Positions 23,507 to 35,600 of a DNA stretch of 64,000 nucleotides are shown here, piece after piece (the stretch's first letter is position 1; each line of letters opens with the position of its first letter). The notes under the pieces are model-generated. The model made no database searches. It was not told where the DNA came from and saw only the letters and a list, made by a program, of their open reading frames with translations. This DNA comes from Flaccisagitta enflata (taxonomy: Eukaryota; Chaetognatha; Sagittoidea; Aphragmophora): contig OZ231128.1 of NCBI GenBank assembly GCA_965153355.1, positions 35,960,001 through 36,024,000 on the forward strand. Direction: 5' to 3'. Made by a program: the position numbers and the translations under genes.

Positions 23507-24470
23507 TTTTTCATGCAGGGACCCAGAGGAGGGCCCAGATCTTTTTATTTTGATGTAACTAATGTATTCTAAAAATTTCAGGACCATAGCCATTCTTAAA
23601 CCTTCATCATATTCAGGCCTGATTTTAGAGCGAGCCTGCGAGCCGATGCTCTCTATTTTGCTCTCGGGCTCTCATGTTTTGCAAGCTATGAGCCCGGCTG
23701 GCTCTCTGTCATTGATGGGATGGATTCAAAGTGCTCAAGCTGATTGAGTGAAATACATGAAAAGATAATCAAGTTTCAGTCGTTTTTTGTTTTTTCATCA
23801 AACTGAATCATCTTTGTGGTCATTATTTTATCATGATATCATATAATCATTTGCTGCTTTTACAAGTCTAGGCTAATATGATTGTAAAAATTGGCATAAC
23901 ATTTTTACCGGGCTCATGTTTTTCCTCTCGGGCTCTGTAAAATTGTGAGGAGCGAGCCCGACTGGCTCGGTGAAAAAAATCACTAAAATCAAGCCCGATC
24001 ATATTGCACCTGAAAAATGGTTCATCGAGAAGGGGGCCAAAATTTCAAAATCATTTTTCCTCAAATCTGATGCCAGATTCAGATTCCTTGTAAAAATTTA
24101 TGTCAGATACTATATTTTCTTTTTTCAAAATTTTGTTTTTAAGCTAAAAAAATGCAAAAAACCTTCAAAAATAAGGGTTTTTAAAAAACAAGGTTTTTTT
24201 AAAGGTTTTTTGCATTTTTTTTCAGCTTAAAAACAAAATTTAAAAAAAAGAAAATGTAGTATCGGACATAATTTTTTACAAGGAATCTGAATCTGGCGTC
24301 AGATTTGAGGAAAAATGATTTTGAAATTTTAGCCCCCTTCACGATGAACCATTTTTCAGGTGCAATATGATGAAGGTTCAAGAATAGCTATGGTCCTGAA
24401 ATTTTTAGAATACATTAGTTACATCAAAATAAAAAGATCTGGGCCCTCCTCTAGGTCCCTGCATGAAAAA
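23507..24470. mobile_element. Foldback element with ~290-bp arms
   Basis: TTTCATGCAGGGACC at the left and GGTCCCTGCATGAAA at the right open two long arms that match in reverse complement (GATCTTTTTATTTTGATGTAAC, GGACCATAGC, TTTTTGCATTTTTTT and so on), meeting near 24180. The left arm is split by a hAT insertion. Just left, at 23454, lies a 5' end of the Helentron-like family (AACAAGGCCAG). Confidence 0.85.
23614..23997. mobile_element. 384-bp hAT-like non-autonomous element in the foldback's left arm
   Basis: Ends CAGGCCTGATTTTAG and CTAAAATCAAGCCCG are inverted, and an 8-bp duplication ATCATATT flanks it (23606-23613, 23998-24005). The intact right arm of the foldback gives the empty site. 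Internal GAGCGAGCC/GGCTCG repeats are also inverted. Confidence 0.85.
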
Positions 24471-24545
24471 TAGTCGCAAAAGCGTTAGATGGTCAGCGGT
24501 ACCTGTTGCCCCTATGTGAGTGTATGCGGGTGTTAGGTGGTTAGT

Positions 24546-24921
24546 GGGGCAGCGGCGCGGCCCCGAAGGGGCCGATGACCTATGCTGAATTTTTTTGAGC
24601 CTGGAGGCTAGGGTTTGAGCCTTGAGGCTGGGATTTGAGCCTTGAGGCTGGGATTTGAGCCTCGATGCTGGGATTTGAACTTCAAGGCTGGGATTTGAGC
24701 CTTGAGGCTGGGATTTGAGCCTTGAGGCTGGGATTTGAGCCTGGAGGATGGGATTTGAGCCTCAAGGCTGGGTTTTGAGCCTCGAGGCTGGGATTTGAGC
24801 CTCGAGGCTGGAATTTGGTCTCCAAGGGGGGGGGGGGTACGGAGAAGGAGAAGGAGAAGGAGGAGGAGAAATTTCTCCTGTGTGAAAGCATAGGTCATCG
24901 ACCCCTTCGGGGCCGCTGCCC
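24546..24921. mobile_element. Second family: TIR element with G/C hairpin ends and minisatellite core
   Basis: Left end GGGGCAGCGGCGCGGCCCC then GAAGGGGCCGATGACCTATGC; right end GCATAGGTCATCGACCCC then TTCGGGGCCGCTGCCC. Each end contains its own hairpin (GGCCCC-GAA-GGGGCC) and the two ends are inverted copies. Core: a 20-bp minisatellite, a G run and GGAGAA repeats. Confidence 0.75.
24597..24818. repeat. 20-bp minisatellite GATTTGAGCCTTGAGGCTGG
   Basis: About eleven copies with a few changes. GAGCCTTGAGGCT within each unit is close to palindromic. Confidence 0.9.
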
Positions 24922-25200
24922 AAAAGTGTATTTTCCTCAGCGTAATGTTTATGCTCAATGCCTAATTCATCTAACCGTGGATGATTCCGTAATTTTTGCA
25001 CCCATCCACCCTTATGTGTAAGAAGCTGTTTCCATCCATCCATCCGTCGGTCCATCCATCTATCCGTAAGTCTATCCATCGATCCATCAGTCCATCGGTC
25101 CATCCTTAAAAATACGTTTTCTGATTTGTTTCTAATTTCTTTTTGGCCCTAAATGTGCGGCGAAACGACTTAGCAAAATCCAAAAGAATATTTTTTTTCA

Positions 25201-25385
25201 TTTTTAGTCATGTTCAACGCGACTCTACACCCTGCTTTGTCGGTCCGTCGGTCGGTCACACTTTACTTGTTTTTTACTTTTTGCGGTCTTTGGCCTCACT
25301 GCTCCTGTCCAAATAATGAAGTGACCTCAAATACGGCCCCTGCCCAACCGCACGCGACTGTGGTAGCCGTGTATCCGGCCTTGTT
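25201..25385 (-). mobile_element. Helentron-like element, type A, worn hairpin
   Basis: Reads TTTTTAGTC...CGCGACTCTACACC...CCCCTGCCCAACCGCACGCGACT...GTATCCGGCCTTGTT, the reverse of the plus-strand consensus. Confidence 0.8.
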
Positions 25386-25489
25386 TCTTGCCTAACAAAA
25401 TTCATCCATCTGTGAACAGTAATCCGCGTAGAATTTCGGGCATTCAATCCTGATAAATTCCTTTGACAACCATCGATGAATGTGCTTTA

Positions 25490-26051
25490 CAGGGTGATTT
25501 TTTTCAAGTGGGGGAAAGTATTAAGGCATCAAATTTTAGTTATGACATTTCAGGATGAACCAAAATTAGTTTATAGTTGCAAACTACTTGACATTTACTT
25601 TTCAAGAAAGAAAAAATATTTTTGGCAAATTTTGTTAATATTTTTATCAAACCCAAAATTTCAGGAAAATCAATGTTTTTTTATGAAATTGCTTATATGG
25701 ATGAAGCTGAAATTACAAAATTTTAGTAAAAAACTGTTTTGAATCAAAACCAGAGTTAAAATATCCAAATTAGTGATAAAAGTAAACTGACATTCAACTT
25801 TTTGACCAAAAAAAGTTTTTTTTGTGCATAATTCAAAAATTCACTATTATGAAAAAATGATATGAACTTAATGGATTGAAAATGGTCAACTATGCTAAAT
25901 TGAATTCAAAACTGGTCAAAAATATTTTTTCTTTCTTGAATATCAAATGTCAAATAGTTTGCAAGTATAAACTAACCTTGGTTTATCTTCAAATTGCATA
26001 GTAAAAATTTGATGTCTTAATACATTCCCCCACTTGAAAAAAATCACCCTG
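25490..26051. mobile_element. Tc1/mariner-like MITE with ~150-bp inverted arms
   Basis: CAGGGTGATTTTTTTCAAGT at the left, ACTTGAAAAAAATCACCCTG at the right, flanked by TA on both sides. The TACAGGGTG start is typical of mariner ends. No transposase frame inside. Confidence 0.85.
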
Positions 26052-26053
26052 TA

Positions 26054-27015
26054 ACAAAATATTTCAATGGTAAATCGAAAGTGCCACTCAATCACCTAAA
26101 CTAAAACGAATCAGTAACCCTGAATATGACGGATATTTGTCAATTTCACACACAAAAAATATCACATCTTCAGCAAAAAATCTTCCCCACACTCCATCTG
26201 CTTTTATTTTTGGCCATAACTACCCATCAAACTTGTTCACAGTCCATGGCACACTCGGACCCTCTCCTAAGTCTTAACAACACGTTTGTTTCGCGCGCGA
26301 CTCGGTTTTTCCAAGACATTTACTTACGTCTAATCCTGGGGATTACTGTGAAAGGAAAGAAGAGGACAGATCGGATTTTCCAGAGAGGGAGGGTCCTTCC
26401 ATTTTCCTTAAGTTGACTCTTTACGACCTCATCCATTGGCCTTTCAGTCGCGTGTCGGCCCTTTGGTTGGTCCATTCGTCGGTCTATAAGTCCGTTGGTC
26501 TCTGCCATATAATCCATAATAAAATCCATAATGAAATACTAAATCTACAACCAAGATGATTAAGTGCTTGCATGTTGACAAATGCGCTTATCAAAACTGA
26601 TTAACTTCCTATTTCTATTCATTTCCATAAAAGAAAAGGCAAGTCATCTTAAAATTGCCCTCATTTGTAAACGCTTTGAGAAAAATAGTTTCTGAATCCC
26701 ACCAATTTTTCCTACCCATAACTACTAGAAGTGTATCAATTACTATAGTATAGGTGAACAAAGATGAAATCTGATGCTTTCAACACGATTTTTAGGTAGT
26801 AAACATTTCTGGGCTGTTCAGTGTTCAGTCTCACACTCTAAATCTCCTTTTCTGCTTTCAGTCTTCCTCCCGATTGACCTCCTAAATTTTCGTCTCATGT
26901 TGTTTCTTAGTCTTTCCTCTTTTCGCTTCCACTTTTTTTCTCTTTTTGTAGTTCGGATAAACTGTCTGTCTTTTTGTTGGTCTATTTGTTTGTCGTATAG
27001 TCCTTCTGTTTAGGA
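26054..27015. other. No gene seen
   Basis: Unique-looking sequence. 26440-26520 holds TCGGTCTATAAGTCCGTTGG, a worn scrap of the Helentron-like core. Confidence 0.4.
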
Positions 27016-27017
27016 CT

Positions 27018-27084
27018 ATGAATGAATGAATGAATGAATGAATGAATGAATGAATGAATGAATGAATGAATGAATGAATGAATG
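27018..27084. repeat. (TGAA)n
   Basis: About 17 units. Confidence 0.95.
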
Positions 27085-27195
27085 AAAGAGTGAATGGTAA
27101 AATTTGCACATTAAAACAGTAAAACCACTAGATTCGGTATGTGACTGTCTCTTTCTGTATCTATCTATCGCTGTCCGGGTTTTTTTCTGTCTCAT

Positions 27196-27249
27196 TCTGT
27201 CTCTGTCTCTGTCTGTCTCTGTCTCTGTCTGTCTCTGTCTGTCGCTGTC

Positions 27250-27331
<82 letters not shown>
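27196..27331. repeat. (CTGTCT)n passing into (CT)n
   Basis: CTGTCT repeats to about 27258, then about 36 CT units. Confidence 0.95.
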
Positions 27332-28300
<969 letters not shown>

Positions 28301-28489
28301 TCGATAGAAAAAAGAGCTTGGGCAAGGAAAAAAGAAGCTAGCAAGGGATAACAAGTAACACTGAGTAACAATATTAAGATGACTTGATAAAGAACTAAAT
28401 GGATATAAATAAATAAAGAGTTGCAAGCATCAAATGGTGAGCGGTACCCGTGCCTTGCTGAAGTAGTTTTTGATTAGGTTTGGGGAGAG

Positions 28490-28812
28490 TGCAGTGCAGC
28501 GGCCCCTTTGGGGGTTGATGACCTATGCTTTTACACATATGAAGAATTTTCTCCGGACACAGAATTTGACAGTAATTGGCATAAATTAGCAGAAATTTGC
28601 AGAATTTGGCAGAATTTGGCAGAAATTTGCAGAATTTGGCAGAAACTTATAAATTAGGCAGGACTTGGTAGAATTTGGTAGAAATTGTCATAATTCTCTC
28701 CTGGAAGCGGGGGGGGGGGACTGAGGAGGAGAAGATGAAAGAAAAGGAGATAATTCCCCATATGTGTGAAGGCATAGGTCATGGACGCCTTTGGAGCCGC
28801 TGTCCAGAGGGG
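28490..28812. mobile_element. Second family (GACCTATGC) element
   Basis: Left end GCAGCGGCCCCTTTGGGGG then TTGATGACCTATGC; right end GCATAGGTCATGG then GCCGCTGTCC. The inverted match extends to ACACATATG/CATATGTGT. The core is (GGCAGAATTT)n at about 28561-28680, then a G run and GGAGAAG. The hairpin loop is TTT here, not GAA. Confidence 0.7.
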
Positions 28813-28907
28813 ACCGACCTACGGACTAAAATGTCGATAATTGTGAATTGCTTTAGCAATTCACTTTAGCATCACCCCATGACTTTATTTCCTTTTTTTT
28901 TTCCTTC

Positions 28908-29295
28908 CAGGGTTTTGACTCTCTGCCGTCTTTCCCTTACTCTGTGATTTAACTCTCTGCCGTCTTTCCCATACACTGTTTTATTTCTTTGCGGTCTTTC
29001 CCCTACACTGGGTTTTTACTCTCTGCCGTCTTTCCCCCACATTGAGTTTTGTCTTTTTGCCGTCTTTCTCTTATACTGGGTTTTGTTTCTTTGCCGTCTT
29101 TCCCTACATTGGGTTTTGTTTCTTTGCCGTCTTTCCCCTATACTGCATTTTGATTCTCTGCCGTCTTTCCCCAACATTGAGTTTTGTTTTTTTGCCATCT
29201 TGACCCAATATTGAGTCTTAACTTTACGCCGTCTTTCCTCTATAATGGGTCTTGTCTCTATGTTGTCTTTCCCTTATACTAGGATTTGTTTCTAT
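28908..29295. repeat. ~31-bp minisatellite around TGCCGTCTTTCCC
   Basis: About 12 diverged units of CTCTGCCGTCTTTCCCYTAC plus ACTGGGTTTT. Confidence 0.9.
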
Positions 29296-29451
29296 ACTAT
29301 CTTATTTTTTTCAATTTCCTTTCATATCTTGATATTTCATTGAAATAATTTATCATAACTAAACACGGTGTAATAAACACCTGCAATTCACATCTTTTGG
29401 CGACAGCCACTGGTTTGGGTGATTCTGGTACTATGCCTTCTAATTCTTTTC

Positions 29452-31113
29452 TCACACATTTGTGTCTGCATCACCACCGACCACGTGGCTATCCGTTTCG
29501 AATTTGCTCTTCAAGGTCGACTCGAGATTGAAAGTGAGATCTTGAATCTCGTAGCCGATTTCTTGCAGCATGTCCCATTGGGCTCTCAACTTAGGCGCCA
29601 ACGAAGCGGCAGGAGAGAGCAACGGATCATCGCCAACCATCTGCGGGAGTTGAATATTGTCATTAATTCAGTTAACCTTTTTTTGTCTGTTGCATGCCTT
29701 GTCTTTCGGTCTGCCGGTTCATGGAATTCATGTAGATTGCTGGAAATCGATAACCTACCATTTTGCTGGGAATATTTGAATTGCCATCTGCTATCAGATT
29801 CAACCTTTTGTCTGCCTCCTGCTCCTCCATATCCACCAACTGAAAATGCGATATGAAAGGATCCATTAAACACCAATCAAATGATTTCGTAATGGCGTAA
29901 TTTTTTTTCTCCTCGTTAGTCTTATTCTGTGTCTGTCTGTGTCTGTTTGTGTCTGTCTGTGCCTGTCTGTGTCTGTCTGTTTCTGTCTGTGTCTGTCTGT
30001 GTCTGTCTGTGTCTGTCTGTGTCTTTCTGTCCCTGCCTTTTTCTGTCTGTCAGTATCTGACTGCTTCTTTCCCTTGTCTGTTTTTATCGTGTACAAACCT
30101 TGTCAATTATTTTCTTTCGTCTTCTTTCCAGTCTTTCTTGTTTCATCTTTTTGTACAGATGAAAGGTATCCTTTTGAAACCGTCTGAATGAAACAATATG
30201 TATTAGCCTAGCGGGTCCTGTGGGGTCAGCATTGGTACGAAACAATTAAGGGCATGAAAAGCGCCGCATGTATTTCATGTTTCTGCTTTTCATGCTTGCC
30301 CAAGCCGTATCTCTGTATTTAGGTAATCACGTAAATATGTTTATGATGGGCTTTTTCCCCAATAGTACTAATTAGTATATTGAGTGAACAAACACAACGT
30401 CAAGAACAATACAAGAGCAGTGAGGAAGAGGATGCCTTTAGTGAAAGGCACAATGAATGATGATTAGTTTTATTTTCGCTCTTTTTCATGGTTCAAATCA
30501 TGGAGCCCACTCACCCGTTAGGGAATTATCCGTTCTTTGATCAAAGGATTTAAGATTTGAAAACAAAAGATGAACAAAAATACAGAGAAAGCTGAATGTT
30601 GAATACCTTCCACATTAGTCAGTGGAGAGAAAAACAAGGCCGTATCCACGGCTAGCCAAGTCGTGAGCAGGGGCAGTTATATGAAAGACTATTCATTTAT
30701 TTGGGCAGGAGCAGTAATGCAAAAACCATCCATGAACGCCAAAAAATACAGAAAAAGTGAAAAGGGGAGGGACCGACAGACCGATGGACGGTCTAACCAG
30801 AGTGTAGAGTCACGTAGCACGCGAATAAAATGCAGAGCTTAAGAGACAGAAAGGTTGGTACCATTGCAGCCCACTTACCCCGTGTTTTCGCAACAGCCGC
30901 TCAAAAGCCTAAACAAGAACCAAATCATGGTAAATAAGAACGCCAGAAAGGCGGCGATCATCGCGGAGACGTCGGCAAAGCTGCTTTCCTCCTCGTCTGT
31001 CAAAGCACGACAATTGTAATGATTCTTCATCGCGCAAATGAACGCTCTGAAAATGGGGAGATAAGAGGTGCCGATTTTGTGTAGCACGGCCTAGGACGCA
31101 GGAGGATACAGGA

Positions 31114-31178
<65 letters not shown>

Positions 31179-32599
31179 CCTCCAATGTGTAAATTTGATG
31201 AAGTCTGCGCAGGTGATTCATTTGTCAGTGGATCCAATCCTCATTTGCATATTGCGGTTTTTATTATTTCTTGCAATACTTAACATTCTTCATCAAGAAA
31301 AAATGTTATTTCTTATCGTCGGATGATTATCTATCTTAACGATAGTGAAAAGCCCCGTGACAACGAAAATAAGCAAGCATGATTGATTTAATTGTAAAAT
31401 TTCTTTTCTTTCAACTATCATTGAGTTTTGTTTAAAAGGGAAGGTATAGAGAAAAAATGAAGACTTCACTGTGAAATCAAATCTGGCGCAGCAATCAATC
31501 TCGCCGCTTCAGCATGAACAGCTATTCGTGACTGTTACCGCTTGGAAAATAAGTGTATCTGTCTTCCCCACCCGCCTTGAGGTGGATGATCGATGGCGTT
31601 GCTCTTAAATGGGGAAACGGTGACTAAATACCACTCACAACCCACAGCCTAGATGTACATTTGAAAAGAGCGGCAGCTAATCATTAGCCTAATGCTGTAG
31701 TTTTGATGCTACGCGGCAGCTTAGAAGATTCGGCACCTCTGGGGGAGACAAGGCCGGAAACTCGGCTACCCAAGTATTGTGCCGGTGGGCAGACCCAGTG
31801 ATGAAATAGTAATACCAATGATGCAAAAACGCCCATTACCATCGAAATAACAATGTGTAAACAACCACCAGACAGTCAGACCAACCGACCGACCGACAAA
31901 TCGTTAGCAGCCGTATACTTCAAAATGTAATTCCCATTTATCACACACATGCACACTCTCTCTGTCAGATGGCTCACTGACTGACGGAAAGACGTGACTG
32001 ACAGTCGTAGTTGAGGCTATTTTTTCTTGATATCGTCCACCGCCCGCAGTAATCCATCCACGATCACATGTGCTAACTGACGAAAAAGTCGGCCAGATGA
32101 TTCCAGGTCATAAGCATTAACGCAAATTCAAGCCAAACAAACAAAAAACAACTAGTCATATCGTCATCCAAGGATCGCACATAGTCAGTGGTACCCGATG
32201 CCCTGCTTGGAGTGATCAAGGTATGTATGTAAAGGGCTAATGTCCTGTAGTTCACAGGGGTGAATTTTCAGACGTCCTGAGGGAGAATACATTGGTCAAA
32301 GGAGACAGATTTGAGGTCTGGAGGGTTGATTCTAGACCTTAAGAGCAGATTTGAAGTCATTGGGGCAGGTTTGAGGTTCAAACGGCAGATTTGAGGCCTG
32401 AAGAGCTGATTTGAGGTCTTGAGGGCTAAATTAAGGCCTGGAAGGCCTCATTTGTGGGCTCAGAGGGCCAAAATTAGGCCGGAGAGTGCTGATTTGAAGC
32501 CCCAATAATCAACTGGGGGTGGACGGATAGAAGGACACCCCCAGTTGATTATTGGGACGGACAGATGGAGGGATGGATTGATAGACAGATGGATGGATG

Positions 32600-32633
<34 letters not shown>

Positions 32634-35600
32634 TGGACGGACAGATTGACAGATGGAGGGATGGACAGACAAACAGACAAACAGATACAGTGGGGTTTGT
32701 GGAATAACAGCCTAAACTGGAGGAAGGTATTTAAGTGTCTTAATTTCATTTGACAAACTTGATATTTGAAATATAAGTTGTTCACTTGATGCTTTTGTCC
32801 CTGAGTTTTTTGGTTGCTATGGAAACCAAAATTATTTTTTTAAACAGTTATAACAAGTAGAATACTGATATTTTGACAAATATTATCAGGGAACATTGCT
32901 CAAAATTGAATTTGGTACAACTTTCCCACAGTATGTCCTGTAAGAATATCGCTTGTTTAGCCGTTGCTAGGGAGCATCATTTAGCGGTTGCCAGGTGTGA
33001 TGCCCCCTAGCAACGGCCAAACGAGCAATATTCTTACAGAACATACTGTGGGAAAGTTTTAGCAAATTTAATTTTGAGCAATGTTCCCTGATAATATTTC
33101 TCAAAATATTGATATTTTGGGGGTTATAAATGTTTGCGAAAATAATTTTGGTTTCCATAGCAACCGAAAAACTCAGGGACAAAAGCATTGAGTGAAGAAC
33201 TTATATTTCAAATATAAAGTTTGTCAAATGAAATTAAGACACTTAAATACCTTCCTCCAGTTTAGGCTGTCATTCCACGAACCCCACTGTAGATGGATGG
33301 ACGGACGGATGGATGGACTGGCTCCTACAAAACATCAGCCCTTAGCTCCTACAAGACATCAGCCCTTTGGGGCCGCTGCCCAAAAAAAGGATATCACTTA
33401 CTTCCCCCGCACGAAACAGAAAAAAATCCACAAAAATGCTAAGCTTGAAGCTTGAGCTAAGACATGGAGGCCGCCCATCAACGTCATGCCCAAATCTGGT
33501 CTTCGGATCGTTCTTTGGTATTTTCTTCTTCGAGCATCGCAACAAAAACCAAACCGGAAACGGAACAAAGAAGCCGTCACCCACGTGTTCGTGTTGAATA
33601 TCACGGCCAGGAGGAACATGACTAGCGCTTAGAAGGAATGAAGAGATACTTTAATTTTTTTTTATGAATGAATGAATGAGTGAATGAATGAGTGAATGAA
33701 TGAATGAATTTATAAATGAATGAATGAATGAATGAATGAATGAATGAATGAATGAATGAATGAAAGAATGAATGAATGAATGAATGAATGAATGAATGAA
33801 TGAATGAATGAATGAATGAATGAAGTTATTTGTATTTCCAAAAACATGGCTTATTTCTAAAAACATACAAGAAAAGGGCCATGTTCTCAAGAATGCAAAA
33901 TTTTTCCTACAGAGGCAGTAGTATAATTTCACCTAACAATTATTCTAAATTTTGTTCACCATTTTTCAAAGGAATTCAAACATTCACAAGGCCCTCTTCC
34001 ATTTATTTTAGTTTGGGTATAGTGAGGGATGTTGTTCCACCTATCATACTACTCAGTACCTTGGATTGGAATGTCCGGCGGTCGCAGTAAGCTTGACCTC
34101 GATTCTATCCTCTAAGGGTATGGTTTCTTAACAATGTTACCCTTGGGTGATTTGTTGAATTTTGGTAACAAAGGTAGCAGACATTAGCCCTTAACTATTT
34201 TGGTGAGGAGTTTTCTTTTGGGTTAGAGTGAGAGGGAATGTTTTTCAAATTCTGTTTTATGAAAAACTAGGAGTGATGCGCGTAGTAACTAGTCAGTGAG
34301 GGCTCACAAGGCCCTCTTCCATTTATTTTAGTTTGGGTATAGTGAGGGATGTTGTTCCACCTATCATACTACTCAGTACCTTGGATTGGAATGTCCGGCG
34401 GTCGCAGTAAGCTTGACCTCGATTCTATCCTCTAAGGGTATGGTTTCTTAACAATGTTACCCTCGGGTGATTTGTTGAATTTTGGTAACAAAGGTAGCAG
34501 ACATTAGCCCTTAACTATTTTGGTGAGGAGTTTTCTTTTGGGTTAGAGTGAGAGGGAATGTTTTTCAAATTCTGTTTTATGGAAAACTAGGAGTGATGCG
34601 CGTAGTAACTAGTCAGTGAGGGCTCACAAGGCCCTCTTCCATTTATTTTAGTTTGGGTATAGTGAGGGATGTTGTTCCACCTATCATACTACTCAGTACC
34701 TTGGATTGGAATGTCCGGCGGTCGCAGTAAGCTTGACCTCGATTCTATCCTCTAAGGGTATGGTTTTTTAACAATGTTACCCTTGGGTGATTTGTTGAAT
34801 TTTGTAACAAAGGTAGCAGACATTAGCCCTTAACTATTTTGGTGAGGAGTTTTCTTTTGGGTTAGAGTGAGAGGGAATGTTTTTCAAATTCTGTTTTATG
34901 GAAAACTAGGAGTGATGCGCGTAGTAACTAGTCAGTGAGGGCTCACAAGGCCCTCTTCTATTTATTTTAGTTTGGGTATAGTGAGGGATGTTGTTCCACC
35001 TATCATACTACTCAGCAGAGATGTAACGATACTATTGCCTAGACGATTAATCTGGTCGATTTCCTATATTTCAAAAAAATCTTCCTGATTCACTAAAGCA
35101 CAAATGTATCGGGTCGATTTTTTTTTGTCTTTTTTTCCGGTGCAAAGGAAGCTAGCAATAATTTAGTAATGAGTCTGATCTCTGAGTAAATTAGGAAAAA
35201 AAGTTATAAAACTGAATTCCTTTGCTATTGAATCACCAAGAATGGAATAATGAGCGAATTGAAAACATTTTTTTTTATTTAAAAAGGAACAAGGCGCAGG
35301 AAACTACGGAGATCGAGATCGCTATTCATCCAAAATATTACCCATTTCGGAAAAAAAGCCTTTCCGAGTATGCGCTTGGACACCGGGTAGAAACAACTGC
35401 AGTTTCATAAATGCGGGTTTTCGCGTTTTCAACTTCAATTTTAACTATATAAAAAAAAACATTTTGGAAGACTTTTAAAAAATCTTCTCAATTAAGACCA
35501 ATTCTAAGTCTGTATCTCAAACGGTTTAGAAGCTAGAGCCCCTCAAAGACAAGCAATAATTTGCTAAAATGCATTTTTATTTATGGATCGCAAAGCTGAA

